This document shows positions 7,776 through 20,524 of a stretch of DNA of 64,000 nucleotides, in pieces (the stretch's first letter is position 1; each line of letters opens with the position of its first letter). This DNA is from Alligator mississippiensis (Eukaryota > Chordata > Crocodylia > Alligatoridae). A model generated the notes under the pieces. That model did not search any database, was not told the origin of the DNA, and was given only the letters and a program-made list of their open reading frames with translations. The stretch is taken from assembly GCF_030867095.1 (NCBI RefSeq), contig NC_081830.1, positions 37,679,832 to 37,743,831 of the forward strand. The letters are read 5' to 3'. The translations under genes and the position numbers were made by a program.

Positions 7776-9560
7776 TGCAACTGTTGCGCGCATCCTGGCC
7801 AGCCCTTCTTTCTTGGTCCCTGGCCGGGGGCCCGGGTTGCCCGGCGCGTGCTGCAGGCTCCCCGCCCCAGCCCTGGAGCACCGGGCAGGGGCAGGGGCAG
7901 GGGCAGGGGAGCCCTTGCCCGAGGCGCGTGGGCCTGTGTGGAGGGGAGCAGGCGGGGGAGCTTGGGGGAGTGCTGCGCCCCCAGCCCGTGGGGGCGGGCC
8001 TGGCGCTGGTGCTGGTGCTGGTGCCGGGCGGGCTGGGGGTGCCGAGGCGGCAGCGTGCGAGCCCAAGCACATCACAATTGCCCTTTACCGTCTGGGGCCG
8101 TAGGTGCGCCTTGCCCAGGCTCCTGCGTCGCCCCGTGGCAGGGAGCGGACGCTGAAGGGCCGAGGGGCCTGCGGAGAAGCAGGGGGGGGTTCCGCTGCCG
8201 CTCTCTCCCCTGCCGCCGGCAGCGGCGAAGGTCTCGGCCGTTGTCCTTGGGAGGCTGCGCGCCTATCTGCCGCGCCGAATGGCCGCCGGCGGCCCTTTCC
8301 AGCGAGAATCCGAGCGAGCCCTTTGTGAGCCCGGCTGAGTGGTCAGGTTGCGCGGCGTGTGGTGGCAGGAGGTTCCGCGCGTGAGCGTCACGGCACGGCC
8401 TGGGGTAAAAGAGCTGCCTGGGGGCCGTTTGCAACTTCCCAGCTGCGGGGTTCACGCCATGAGCCCTGGCCCGTGTCTCGTGCGAGACGGGAAATGGGGA
8501 ATCCCCACCGAGTCCTCTCTTTGCCGCTCGCTCGGGAGTTTGGAAACCCTCAGCACGTCCCGCCTCCGGCGTCTCTTTTCTGGAGGGAAAAGGCCTGGCC
8601 TCGGGAGCCTCTCCTCCCGCGGGGGACCCTCCGTGCCGCTCCTCCGCCCGGCTGCCCTTCTCTGTGCCCGCTCCGTGTGTGCCGCGGGAGGTGTGGGGGC
8701 CGGAGCGGGGCCCAGCTTGCCAGGCGTGGACGCAGCGTGGATGCAGGAGGGGGCGCCGTGGTCCTTTCGGTTGCCAGATCCTTGCGCAGGTGGCCCCGGT
8801 CCGCCTTGGCCGTGACCCCGGGGCGCATTTTTCTGTGGCCGGCACTTCTGGCCAGCTCGCTACTCGCCCCCTTTCCCAGGTCCCGTTCGCCTCTGTTAGA
8901 GAGCACGGGGTCCGGCACGGGCCCCTGGCGCACCCCGCCGCTTGCTTCTCTCTGTCCTGATAAGGGCCCGTTTCCGCTCCCTCCCAGCTTCCGATCCGCA
9001 AGTGGACGTTCCCGCCACTCCCCGGACTGCCTGGCATAGTGACGAGCCCCGGGTGGGGGACCTTGTCGGAGGCTTGGCGGAAGGAAGCGGGAGACGGCCG
9101 TTGGCAAGCGGGCCGCCCCGATCCACCTGCTGAATGACACTCTCCGAGCACTCCAGGCGGCCGGCGAGGCGCGGTTTCCCTGGGGCAGAGCCGCGTTGCT
9201 TGCTCCCCGGCAGTCGGTGTTCAGGCAGGCGCCGAGCGGTTCTGTATTGGACGCCTGTTTCTCCCGGTTTGCCGGGAGCAGAAGATAGGCCGCCTGGCCC
9301 GTGGTGCCCTGCATCCCCTCTGGAGCCTGTGCTCGGGTGCTGGCAGCCCACCAGGGCTCGGGGACCCGGGCGGTTTTCGGCGGGGGCTTGCGTGCTGCGG
9401 TTAGGAGCGCGGCCGTTTCCGGTCGGAGCTGCTCCAGGGCCCGGGGCCGAACGCCAGTGCTGGCTACAAATGTCCAACTCGGGATCCTTAAAATTCTAGT
9501 TTATTAGGCGGATTGAAACACTGTAATGAGTTAAATCATAAACCTTGGGGCTGGTCCCCC

Positions 9561-9596
<36 letters not shown>

Positions 9597-11302
9597 CACA
9601 CACAGTAGCAAGCTACAGAGTCAGGTATACCTATCCTAGAAGCGCTGGAGTCTGCCGTCGATGGCCAGTCGAGCCTTCTTTCAGCGTGGTGTTATCCTCC
9701 AGAAGGGGGTCGCCGGCTGGTCCTTCTGGCTGGACAGGTGTGGTCAAGTTGGAGATGAAGAGGGCGCCCCTGAGGGTCACTTTTCACTGCCTTTTCTCTG
9801 TCCTTGGCAGACTTTGGTGACTCCCCAGTTTTCAGGTTTGCCCAATACAGGGGTCATTGACTCTCGTGGGACTTTCCCCTCCCCCCCCCCCGCTCGGTGG
9901 CTACTGGATGGCATCTGTCAGCCCCAGGGGTCGTGCGCATGAACGTGCAGGTTTGGGAGTCCGTTGATGAATTTGGAATAGGGCTCTGGGAGCGGTCGCT
10001 CTGGAGATATTCAGCCCCAAAGTTGTTCCCCGGCGTGGATTAACTGAGGCCAGGGCTTCTGGCCCTTGATCAGTGACGTTTAGAGATTTCCCGGTTGTTA
10101 CATTGCGTTGTATTGAATTTTTCCGTTGGTTGATCTGCAGCTCCCAGGTGTTAATTTCTGTCTGCTACTATGTTACACATTCAATCATGTTACACATTCA
10201 ATCACGGATTGACTGGCTCTTTCAGGGGCCAGCCTGATACAGGGAAGGGCAGTTTGATTCCTGCCCTTGTTAACATTGTTACAATGTATAACTTACTTAT
10301 GAAACTAAACACATTCAGTGGAAAGTTGAAAGGTGAGGAGTCTAAAAGATAAGCTACAAATGCCATGGCACACAAATAGATAAAACTACCAAAATACAAG
10401 GGGAGATACAAAATGCACACACACAACTTTGAAAACACAATTCCTCATCTTAAAGTGAAAGAGAGAGGAAGGAAGAAAAGGTAGAAAAAGGGAAACATAT
10501 CCAAAGAGGGGAGAGCAAATGCAGGCAAGAGGAAAAGGGGGCTTTCTGCCACACCAGCAGGTGCCGGTGGTCGGCCCCGGTGGAGTTTGTCGGTTTCCGG
10601 TCCCGCCTGAGGTGCTGCGGCCTGGGTTGGGGTCAGCCCCGCTGCCTTGTCCCTGGAGAGGAGTGGGCGTGGGGAGGGAACGCCCCTGAGATCTTGCCCG
10701 GGGCAGGCGGGCGCAAGGAATGCCTGGAGGCTCTGGGCGGCGGCCCTGGCCTCCTTGAGCGCCCCCCAGGCCGGGCTGTGGATGCGAAGGCCCCAGTGAG
10801 TCCCTGGCAGGTGTTGGGCTTGTGCTGGACTGGAAGAGACGTTGAGGGGGAGCTTGCGTGTAGCCAGTGCCTGGGCCCGCCGTTTCCGTGCGGGTGTTGG
10901 TGGAGCGTGGCAGGGGATTTGCCCGAGCTGGGGGTGTCTTTTCCTGGTCGTGGCTTAGGACTGGGTGCGGTGGCAGGGGCAGGCTGTGTGCGGGGCCAGG
11001 AGGGGAGAGGAGGGGCCCGGGTCAGGGGTGGGGGCCTGGAGCAGGGAGGCGGGAGGCGGGAGGCGGGCAGCAGGCTGGAGTTGGGGGAGGCGGGCGGGGG
11101 TCAGGGGGTGCGCGCCCAGGGCGAGCAGGGGCGGTGGGCCGTGAGTGCGCACGTGTTGGTGTTGGGCGCGCGTGTGACGGGAGGGGCGGGGCGGGGCGGG
11201 CTGTGTGCGGGCGCGGGGAGGTGGGGCGGGCCGGGAGCAGGCGTGCGGGGTGGGAGCGGGGTGTACGCCGGCCTGAAAAGGGCCGGGCGAGGCAGGGCTG
11301 GC
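7776..11302 (+). other. 5S intergenic spacer 3 (3,527 bp)
   Basis: Same layout as spacer 2. (GCAC)9 lies at 9562-9604 and the C-run is C4TC11. It ends with the three-copy 7-bp repeat, which accounts for its 7 extra bases. It differs from its neighbours 2 and 4 at two marker sites where those two agree with each other. Confidence 0.93.
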
Positions 11303-11423
11303 GCCTACGGCCATACCACCCTGAACACGCCCGATCTCGTCTGATCTCGGAAGCTAAGCAGGGTTGGGCCCGGTTAGTACCTGGATGGGAGACCGCCTGG
11401 GAATACCGGGTGCTGTAGGCTTT
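11303..11423 (+). rRNA. RNA5S: 5S ribosomal RNA, copy 4
   Basis: Reads as identical to copy 2. The terminator is at 11421-11424 and the upstream A-tract at 11276-11279. Its flank has the three-copy 7-bp repeat. Confidence 0.97.
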
Positions 11424-13208
11424 TGCAACTGTTGCGCGCATCCTGGCCAGCCCTTCTTTCTTGGTCCCTGGCCGGGGGCCCGGGTTGCCCGGCGCGTGCT
11501 GCAGGCTCCCCGCCCCAGCCCTGGAGCACCGGGCAGGGGCAGGGGCAGGGGCAGGGGAGCCCTTGCCCGAGGCGCGTGGGCCTGTGTGGAGGGGAGCAGG
11601 CGGGGGAGCTTGGGGGAGTGCTGCGCCCCCAGCCCGTGGGGGCGGGCCTGGCGCTGGTGCTGGTGCTGGTGCCGGGCGGGCTGGGGGTGCCGAGGCGGCA
11701 GCGTGCGAGCCCAAGCACATCACAATTGCCCTTTACCGTCTGGGGCCGTAGGTGCGCCTTGCCCAGGCTCCTGCGTCGCCCCGTGGCAGGGAGCGGACGC
11801 TGAAGGGCCGAGGGGCCTGCGGAGAAGCAGGGGGGGGTTCCGCTGCCGCTCTCTCCCCTGCCGCCGGCAGCGGCGAAGGTCTCGGCCGTTGTCCTTGGGA
11901 GGCTGCGCGCCTATCTGCCGCGCCGAATGGCCGCCGGCGGCCCTTTCCAGCGAGAATCCGAGCGAGCCCTTTGTGAGCCCGGCTGAGTGGTCAGGTTGCG
12001 CGGCGTGTGGTGGCAGGAGGTTCCGCGCGTGAGCGTCACGGCACGGCCTGGGGTAAAAGAGCTGCCTGGGGGCCGTTTGCAACTTCCCAGCTGCGGGGTT
12101 CACGCCATGAGCCCTGGCCCGTGTCTCGTGCGAGACGGGAAATGGGGAATCCCCACCGAGTCCTCTCTTTGCCGCTCGCTCGGGAGTTTGGAAACCCTCA
12201 GCACGTCCCGCCTCCGGCGTCTCTTTTCTGGAGGGAAAAGGCCTGGCCTCGGGAGCCTCTCCTCCCGCGGGGGACCCTCCGTGCCGCTCCTCCGCCCGGC
12301 TGCCCTTCTCTGTGCCCGCTCCGTGTGTGCCGCGGGAGGTGTGGGGGCCGGAGCGGGGCCCAGCTTGCCAGGCGTGGACGCAGCGTGGATGCAGGAGGGG
12401 GCGCCGTGGTCCTTTCGGTTGCCAGATCCTTGCGCAGGTGGCCCCGGTCCGCCTTGGCCGTGACCCCGGGGCGCATTTTTCTGTGGCCGGCACTTCTGGC
12501 CAGCTCGCTACTCGCCCCCTTTCCCAGGTCCCGTTCGCCTCTGTTAGAGAGCACGGGGTCCGGCACGGGCCCCTGGCGCACCCCGCCGCTTGCTTCTCTC
12601 TGTCCTGATAAGGGCCCGTTTCCGCTCCCTCCCAGCTTCCGATCCGCAAGTGGACGTTCCCGCCACTCCCCGGACTGCCTGGCATAGTGACGAGCCCCGG
12701 GTGGGGGACCTTGTCGGAGGCTTGGCGGAAGGAAGCGGGAGACGGCCGTTGGCAAGCGGGCCGCCCCGATCCACCTGCTGAATGACACTCTCCGAGCACT
12801 CCAGGCGGCCGGCGAGGCGCGGTTTCCCTGGGGCAGAGCCGCGTTGCTTGCTCCCCGGCAGTCGGTGTTCAGGCAGGCGCCGAGCGGTTCTGTATTGGAC
12901 GCCTGTTTCTCCCGGTTTGCCGGGAGCAGAAGATAGGCCGCCTGGCCCGTGGTGCCCTGCATCCCCTCTGGAGCCTGTGCTCGGGTGCTGGCAGCCCACC
13001 AGGGCTCGGGGACCCGGGCGGTTTTCGGCGGGGGCTTGCGTGCTGCGGTTAGGAGCGCGGCCGTTTCCGGTCGGAGCTGCTCCAGGGCCCGGGGCCGAAC
13101 GCCAGTGCTGGCTACAAATGTCCAACTCGGGATCCTTAAAATTCTAGTTTATTAGGCGGATTGAAACACTGTAATGAGTTAAATCATAAACCTTGGGGCT
13201 GGTCCCCC

Positions 13209-13244
<36 letters not shown>

Positions 13245-14943
13245 CACACACAGTAGCAAGCTACAGAGTCAGGTATACCTATCCTAGAAGCGCTGGAGTC
13301 TGCCGTCGATGGCCAGTCGAGCCTTCTTTCAGCGTGGTGTTATCCTCCAGAAGGGGGTCGCCGGCTGGTCCTTCTGGCTGGACAGGTGTGGTCAAGTTGG
13401 AGATGAAGAGGGCGCCCCTGAGGGTCACTTTTCACTGCCTTTTCTCTGTCCTTGGCAGACTTTGGTGACTCCCCAGTTTTCAGGTTTGCCCAATACAGGG
13501 GTCATTGACTCTCGTGGGACTTTCCCCTCCCCCCCCCCCGCTCGGTGGCTACTGGATGGCATCTGTCAGCCCCAGGGGTCGTGCGCATGAACGTGCAGGT
13601 TTGGGAGTCCGTTGATGAATTTGGAATAGGGCTCTGGGAGTGGTCGCTCTGGAGATATTCAGCCCCAAAGTTGTTCCCCGGCGTGGATTAACTGAGGCCA
13701 GGGCTTCTGGCCCTTGATCAGTGACGTTTAGAGATTTCCCGGTTGTTACATTGCGTTGTATTGAATTTTTCCGTTGGTTGATCTGCAGCTCCCAGGTGTT
13801 AATTTCTGTCTGCTACTATGTTACACATTCAATCATGTTACACATTCAATCACGGATTGACTGGCTCTTTCAGGGGCCAGCCTGATACAGGGAAGGGCAG
13901 TTTGATTCCTGCCCTTGTTAACATTGTTACAATGTATAACTTACTTATGAAACTAAACACATTCAGTGGAAAGTTGAAAGGTGAGGAGTCTAAAAGATAA
14001 GCTACAAATGCCATGGCACACAAATAGATAAAACAACCAAAATACAAGGGGAGATACAAAATGCACACACACAACTTTGAAAACACAATTCCTCATCTTA
14101 AAGTGAAAGAGAGAGGAAGGAAGAAAAGGTAGAAAAAGGGAAACATATCCAAAGAGGGGAGAGCAAATGCAGGCAAGAGGAAAAGGGGGCTTTCTGCCAC
14201 ACCAGCAGGTGCCGGTGGTCGGCCCCGGTGGAGTTTGTCGGTTTCCGGTCCCGCCTGAGGTGCTGCGGCCTGGGTTGGGGTCAGCCCCGCTGCCTTGTCC
14301 CTGGAGAGGAGTGGGCGTGGGGAGGGAACGCCCCTGAGATCTTGCCCGGGGCAGGCGGGCGCAAGGAATGCCTGGAGGCTCTGGGCGGCGGCCCTGGCCT
14401 CCTTGAGCGCCCCCCAGGCCGGGCTGTGGATGCGAAGGCCCCAGTGAGTCCCTGGCAGGTGTTGGGCTTGTGCTGGACTGGAAGAGACGTTGAGGGGGAG
14501 CTTGCGTGTAGCCAGTGCCTGGGCCCGCCGTTTCCGTGCGGGTGTTGGTGGAGCGTGGCAGGGGATTTGCCCGAGCTGGGGGTGTCTTTTCCTGGTCGTG
14601 GCTTAGGACTGGGTGCGGTGGCAGGGGCAGGCTGTGTGCGGGGCCAGGAGGGGAGAGGAGGGGCCCGGGTCAGGGGTGGGGGCCTGGAGCAGGGAGGCGG
14701 GAGGCGGGCAGCAGGCTGGAGTTGGGGGAGGCGGGCGGGGGTCAGGGGGTGCGCGCCCAGGGCGAGCAGGGGCGGTGGGCCGTGAGTGCGCACGTGTTGG
14801 TGTTGGGCGCGCGTGTGACGGGAGGGGCGGGGCGGGGCGGGCTGTGTGCGGGCGCGGGGAGGTGGGGCGGGCCGGGAGCAGGCGTGCGGGGTGGGAGCGG
14901 GGTGTACGCCGGCCTGAAAAGGGCCGGGCGAGGCAGGGCTGGC
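11424..14943 (+). other. 5S intergenic spacer 4 (3,520 bp)
   Basis: Same markers as spacer 2: T at 13641, A at 14035, (GCAC)9 at 13210-13252 and the two-copy 7-bp repeat. No gene is present. Confidence 0.93.
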
Positions 14944-15064
14944 GCCTACGGCCATACCACCCTGAACACGCCCGATCTCGTCTGATCTCGGAAGCTAAGC
15001 AGGGTTGGGCCCGGTTAGTACCTGGATGGGAGACCGCCTGGGAATACCGGGTGCTGTAGGCTTT
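14944..15064 (+). rRNA. RNA5S: 5S ribosomal RNA, copy 5
   Basis: Reads as identical to copy 2. The terminator is at 15062-15065 and the upstream A-tract at 14917-14920. Its flank has the two-copy 7-bp repeat. Confidence 0.97.
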
Positions 15065-18000
15065 TGCAACTGTTGCGCGCATCCTGGCCAGCCCTTCTTT
15101 CTTGGTCCCTGGCCGGGGGCCCGGGTTGCCCGGCGCGTGCTGCAGGCTCCCCGCCCCAGCCCTGGAGCACCGGGCAGGGGCAGGGGCAGGGGCAGGGGAG
15201 CCCTTGCCCGAGGCGCGTGGGCCTGTGTGGAGGGGAGCAGGCGGGGGAGCTTGGGGGAGTGCTGCGCCCCCAGCCCGTGGGGGCGGGCCTGGCGCTGGTG
15301 CTGGTGCTGGTGCCGGGCGGGCTGGGGGTGCCGAGGCGGCAGCGTGCGAGCCCAAGCACATCACAATTGCCCTTTACCGTCTGGGGCCGTAGGTGCGCCT
15401 TGCCCAGGCTCCTGCGTCGCCCCGTGGCAGGGAGCGGACGCTGAAGGGCCGAGGGGCCTGCGGAGAAGCAGGGGGGGGTTCCGCTGCCGCTCTCTCCCCT
15501 GCCGCCGGCAGCGGCGAAGGTCTCGGCCGTTGTCCTTGGGAGGCTGCGCGCCTATCTGCCGCGCCGAATGGCCGCCGGCGGCCCTTTCCAGCGAGAATCC
15601 GAGCGAGCCCTTTGTGAGCCCGGCTGAGTGGTCAGGTTGCGCGGCGTGTGGTGGCAGGAGGTTCCGCGCGTGAGCGTCACGGCACGGCCTGGGGTAAAAG
15701 AGCTGCCTGGGGGCCGTTTGCAACTTCCCAGCTGCGGGGTTCACGCCATGAGCCCTGGCCCGTGTCTCGTGCGAGACGGGAAATGGGGAATCCCCACCGA
15801 GTCCTCTCTTTGCCGCTCGCTCGGGAGTTTGGAAACCCTCAGCACGTCCCGCCTCCGGCGTCTCTTTTCTGGAGGGAAAAGGCCTGGCCTCGGGAGCCTC
15901 TCCTCCCGCGGGGACCCTCCGTGCCGCTCCTCCGCCCGGCTGCCCTTCTCTGTGCCCGCTCCGTGTGTGCCGCGGGAGGTGTGGGGGCCGGAGCGGGGCC
16001 CAGCTTGCCAGGCGTGGACGCAGCGTGGATGCAGGAGGGGGCGCCGTGGTCCTTTCGGTTGCCAGATCCTTGCGCAGGTGGCCCCGGTCCGCCTTGGCCG
16101 TGACCCCGGGGCGCATTTTTCTGTGGCCGGCACTTCTGGCCAGCTCGCTACTCGCCCCCTTTCCCAGGTCCCGTTCGCCTCTGTTAGAGAGCACGGGGTC
16201 CGGCACGGGCCCCTGGCGCACCCCGCCGCTTGCTTCTCTCTGTCCTGATAAGGGCCCGTTTCCGCTCCCTCCCAGCTTCCGATCCGCAAGTGGACGTTCC
16301 CGCCACTCCCCGGACTGCCTGGCATAGTGATGAGCCCCGGGTGGGGGACCTTGTCGGAGGCTTGGCGGAAGGAAGCGGGAGACGGCCGTTGGCAAGCGGG
16401 CCGCCCCGATCCACCTGCTGAATGACACTCTCCGAGCACTCCAGGCGGCCGGCGAGGCGCGGTTTCCCTGGGGCAGAGCCGCGTTGCTTGCTCCCCGGCA
16501 GTCGGTGTTCAGGCAGGCGCCGAGCGGTTCTGTATTGGACGCCTGTTTCTCCCGGTTTGCCGGGAGCAGAAGATAGGCCGCCTGGCCCGTGGTGCCCTGC
16601 ATCCCCTCTGGAGCCTGTGCTCGGGTGCTGGCAGCCCACCAGGGCTCGGGGACCCGGGCGGTTTTCGGCGGGGGCTTGCGTGCTGCGGTTAGGAGCGCGG
16701 CCGTTTCCGGTCGGAGCTGCTCCAGGGCCCGGGGCCGAACGCCAGTGCTGGCTACAAATGTCCAACTCGGGATCCTTAAAATTCTAGTTTATTAGGCGGA
16801 TTGAAACACTGTAATGAGTTAAATCATAAACCTTGGGGCTGGTCCCCCCGCACGCACGCACGCACGCACGCACGCACACACACAGTAGCAAGCTACAGAG
16901 TCAGGTATACCTATCCTAGAAGCGCTGGAGTCTGCCGTCGATGGCCAGTCGAGCCTTCTTTCAGCGTGGTGTTATCCTCCAGAAGGGGGTCGCCGGCTGG
17001 TCCTTCTGGCTGGACAGGTGTGGTCAAGTTGGAGATGAAGAGGGCGCCCCTGAGGGTCACTTTTCACTGCCTTTTCTCTGTCCTTGGCAGACTTTGGTGA
17101 CTCCCCAGTTTTCAGGTTTGCCCAATCCAGGGGTCATTGACTCTCGTGGGACTTTCCCCTCCCCCCCCCCCGCTCGGTGGCTACTGGATGGCATCTGTCA
17201 GCCCCAGGGGTCGTGCGCATGAACGTGCAGGTTTGGGAGTCCGTTGATGAATTTGGAATAGGGCTCTGGGAGCGGTCGCTCTGGAGATATTCAGCCCCAA
17301 AGTTGTTCCCCGGCGTGGATTAACTGAGGCCAGGGCTTCTGGCCCTTGATCAGTGACGTTTAGAGATTTCCCGGTTGTTACATTGCGTTGTATTGAATTT
17401 TTCCGTTGGTTGATCTGCAGCTCCCAGGTGTTAATTTCTGTCTGCTACTATGTTACACATTCAATCATGTTACACATTCAATCACGGATTGACTGGCTCT
17501 TTCAGGGGCCAGCCTGATACAGGGAAGGGCAGTTTGATTCCTGCCCTTGTTAACATTGTTACAATGTATAACTTACTTATGAAACTAAACACATTCAGTG
17601 GAAAGTTGAAAGGTGAGGAGTCTAAAAGATAAGCTACAAATGCCATGGCACACAAATAGATAAAACTACCAAAATACAAGGGGAGATACAAAATGCACAC
17701 ACACAACTTTGAAAACACAATTCCTCATCTTAAAGTGAAAGAGAGAGGAAGGAAGAAAAGGTAGAAAAAGGGAAACATATCCAAAGAGGGGAGAGCAAAT
17801 GCAGGCAAGAGGAAAAGGGGGCTTTCTGCCACACCAGCAGGTGCCGGTGGTCGGCCCCGGTGGAGTTTGTCGGTTTCCGGTCCCGCCTGAGGTGCTGCGG
17901 CCTGGGTTGGGGTCAGCCCCGCTGCCTTGTCCCTGGAGAGGAGTGGGCGTGGGGAGGGAACGCCCCTGAGATCTTGCCCGGGGCAGGCGGGCGCAAGGAA

Positions 18001-18582
18001 TGCCTGGAGGCTCTGGGCGGCGGCCCTGGCCTCCTTGAGCGCCCCCCAGGCCGGGCTGTGGATGCGAAGGCCCCAGTGAGTCCCTGGCAGGTGTTGGGCT
18101 TGTGCTGGACTGGAAGAGACGTTGAGGGGGAGCTTGCGTGTAGCCAGTGCCTGGGCCCGCCGTTTCCGTGCGGGTGTTGGTGGAGCGTGGCAGGGGATTT
18201 GCCCGAGCTGGGGGTGTCTTTTCCTGGTCGTGGCTTAGGACTGGGTGCGGTGGCAGGGGCAGGCTGTGTGCGGGGCCAGGAGGGGAGAGGAGGGGCCCGG
18301 GTCAGGGGTGGGGGCCTGGAGCAGGGAGGCGGGAGGCGGGAGGCGGGCAGCAGGCTGGAGTTGGGGGAGGCGGGCGGGGGTCAGGGGGTGCGCGCCCAGG
18401 GCGAGCAGGGGCGGTGGGCCGTGAGTGCGCACGTGTTGGTGTTGGGCGCGCGTGTGACGGGAGGGGCGGGGCGGGGCGGGCTGTGTGCGGGCGCGGGGAG
18501 GTGGGGCGGGCCGGGAGCAGGCGTGCGGGGTGGGAGCGGGGTGTACGCCGGCCTGAAAAGGGCCGGGCGAGGCAGGGCTGGC
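15065..18582 (+). other. 5S intergenic spacer 5 (3,518 bp)
   Basis: (GCAC)7 lies at 16850-16884. Private changes are one G lost from the G-run near 15909-15913 and T at 16331. The lost base merges two meaningless minus-strand frames into one 413-codon frame, which is not a gene. C at 17127 is shared with spacers 6, 10, 12, 15 and 17. The 7-bp repeat has three copies. Confidence 0.93.
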
Positions 18583-18703
18583 GCCTACGGCCATACCACC
18601 CTGAACACGCCCGATCTCGTCTGATCTCGGAAGCTAAGCAGGGTTGGGCCCGGTTAGTACCTGGATGGGAGACCGCCTGGGAATACCGGGTGCTGTAGGC
18701 TTT
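18583..18703 (+). rRNA. RNA5S: 5S ribosomal RNA, copy 6
   Basis: Reads as identical to copy 2. The terminator is at 18701-18704 and the upstream A-tract at 18556-18559. Its flank has the three-copy 7-bp repeat. Confidence 0.97.
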
Positions 18704-20488
18704 TGCAACTGTTGCGCGCATCCTGGCCAGCCCTTCTTTCTTGGTCCCTGGCCGGGGGCCCGGGTTGCCCGGCGCGTGCTGCAGGCTCCCCGCCCCAGCC
18801 CTGGAGCACCGGGCAGGGGCAGGGGCAGGGGCAGGGGAGCCCTTGCCCGAGGCGCGTGGGCCTGTGTGGAGGGGAGCAGGCGGGGGAGCTTGGGGGAGTG
18901 CTGCGCCCCCAGCCCGTGGGGGCGGGCCTGGCGCTGGTGCTGGTGCTGGTGCCGGGCGGGCTGGGGGTGCCGAGGCGGCAGCGTGCGAGCCCAAGCACAT
19001 CACAATTGCCCTTTACCGTCTGGGGCCGTAGGTGCGCCTTGCCCAGGCTCCTGCGTCGCCCCGTGGCAGGGAGCGGACGCTGAAGGGCCGAGGGGCCTGC
19101 GGAGAAGCAGGGGGGGGTTCCGCTGCCGCTCTCTCCCCTGCCGCCGGCAGCGGCGAAGGTCTCGGCCGTTGTCCTTGGGAGGCTGCGCGCCTATCTGCCG
19201 CGCCGAATGGCCGCCGGCGGCCCTTTCCAGCGAGAATCCGAGCGAGCCCTTTGTGAGCCCGGCTGAGTGGTCAGGTTGCGCGGCGTGTGGTGGCAGGAGG
19301 TTCCGCGCGTGAGCGTCACGGCACGGCCTGGGGTAAAAGAGCTGCCTGGGGGCCGTTTGCAACTTCCCAGCTGCGGGGTTCACGCCATGAGCCCTGGCCC
19401 GTGTCTCGTGCGAGACGGGAAATGGGGAATCCCCACCGAGTCCTCTCTTTGCCGCTCGCTCGGGAGTTTGGAAACCCTCAGCACGTCCCGCCTCCGGCGT
19501 CTCTTTTCTGGAGGGAAAAGGCCTGGCCTCGGGAGCCTCTCCTCCCGCGGGGGACCCTCCGTGCCGCTCCTCCGCCCGGCTGCCCTTCTCTGTGCCCGCT
19601 CCGTGTGTGCCGCGGGAGGTGTGGGGGCCGGAGCGGGGCCCAGCTTGCCAGGCGTGGACGCAGCGTGGATGCAGGAGGGGGCGCCGTGGTCCTTTCGGTT
19701 GCCAGATCCTTGCGCAGGTGGCCCCGGTCCGCCTTGGCCGTGACCCCGGGGCGCATTTTTCTGTGGCCGGCACTTCTGGCCAGCTCGCTACTCGCCCCCT
19801 TTCCCAGGTCCCGTTCGCCTCTGTTAGAGAGCACGGGGTCCGGCACGGGCCCCTGGCGCACCCCGCCGCTTGCTTCTCTCTGTCCTGATAAGGGCCCGTT
19901 TCCGCTCCCTCCCAGCTTCCGATCCGCAAGTGGACGTTCCCGCCACTCCCCGGACTGCCTGGCATAGTGACGAGCCCCGGGTGGGGGACCTTGTCGGAGG
20001 CTTGGCGGAAGGAAGCGGGAGACGGCCGTTGGCAAGCGGGCCGCCCCGATCCACCTGCTGAATGACACTCTCCGAGCACTCCAGGCGGCCGGCGAGGCGC
20101 GGTTTCCCTGGGGCAGAGCCGCGTTGCTTGCTCCCCGGCAGTCGGTGTTCAGGCAGGCGCCGAGCGGTTCTGTATTGGACGCCTGTTTCTCCCGGTTTGC
20201 CGGGAGCAGAAGATAGGCCGCCTGGCCCGTGGTGCCCTGCATCCCCTCTGGAGCCTGTGCTCGGGTGCTGGCAGCCCACCAGGGCTCGGGGACCCGGGCG
20301 GTTTTCGGCGGGGGCTTGCGTGCTGCGGTTAGGAGCGCGGCCGTTTCCGGTCGGAGCTGCTCCAGGGCCCGGGGCCGAACGCCAGTGCTGGCTACAAATG
20401 TCCAACTCGGGATCCTTAAAATTCTAGTTTATTAGGCGGATTGAAACACTGTAATGAGTTAAATCATAAACCTTGGGGCTGGTCCCCC

Positions 20489-20524
<36 letters not shown>

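Noticed and set aside
15361-16602. 413-codon minus-strand frame, longest in the window
   Set aside because: It exists only because one G is missing in spacer 5. The same sequence in other units is split between two frames.
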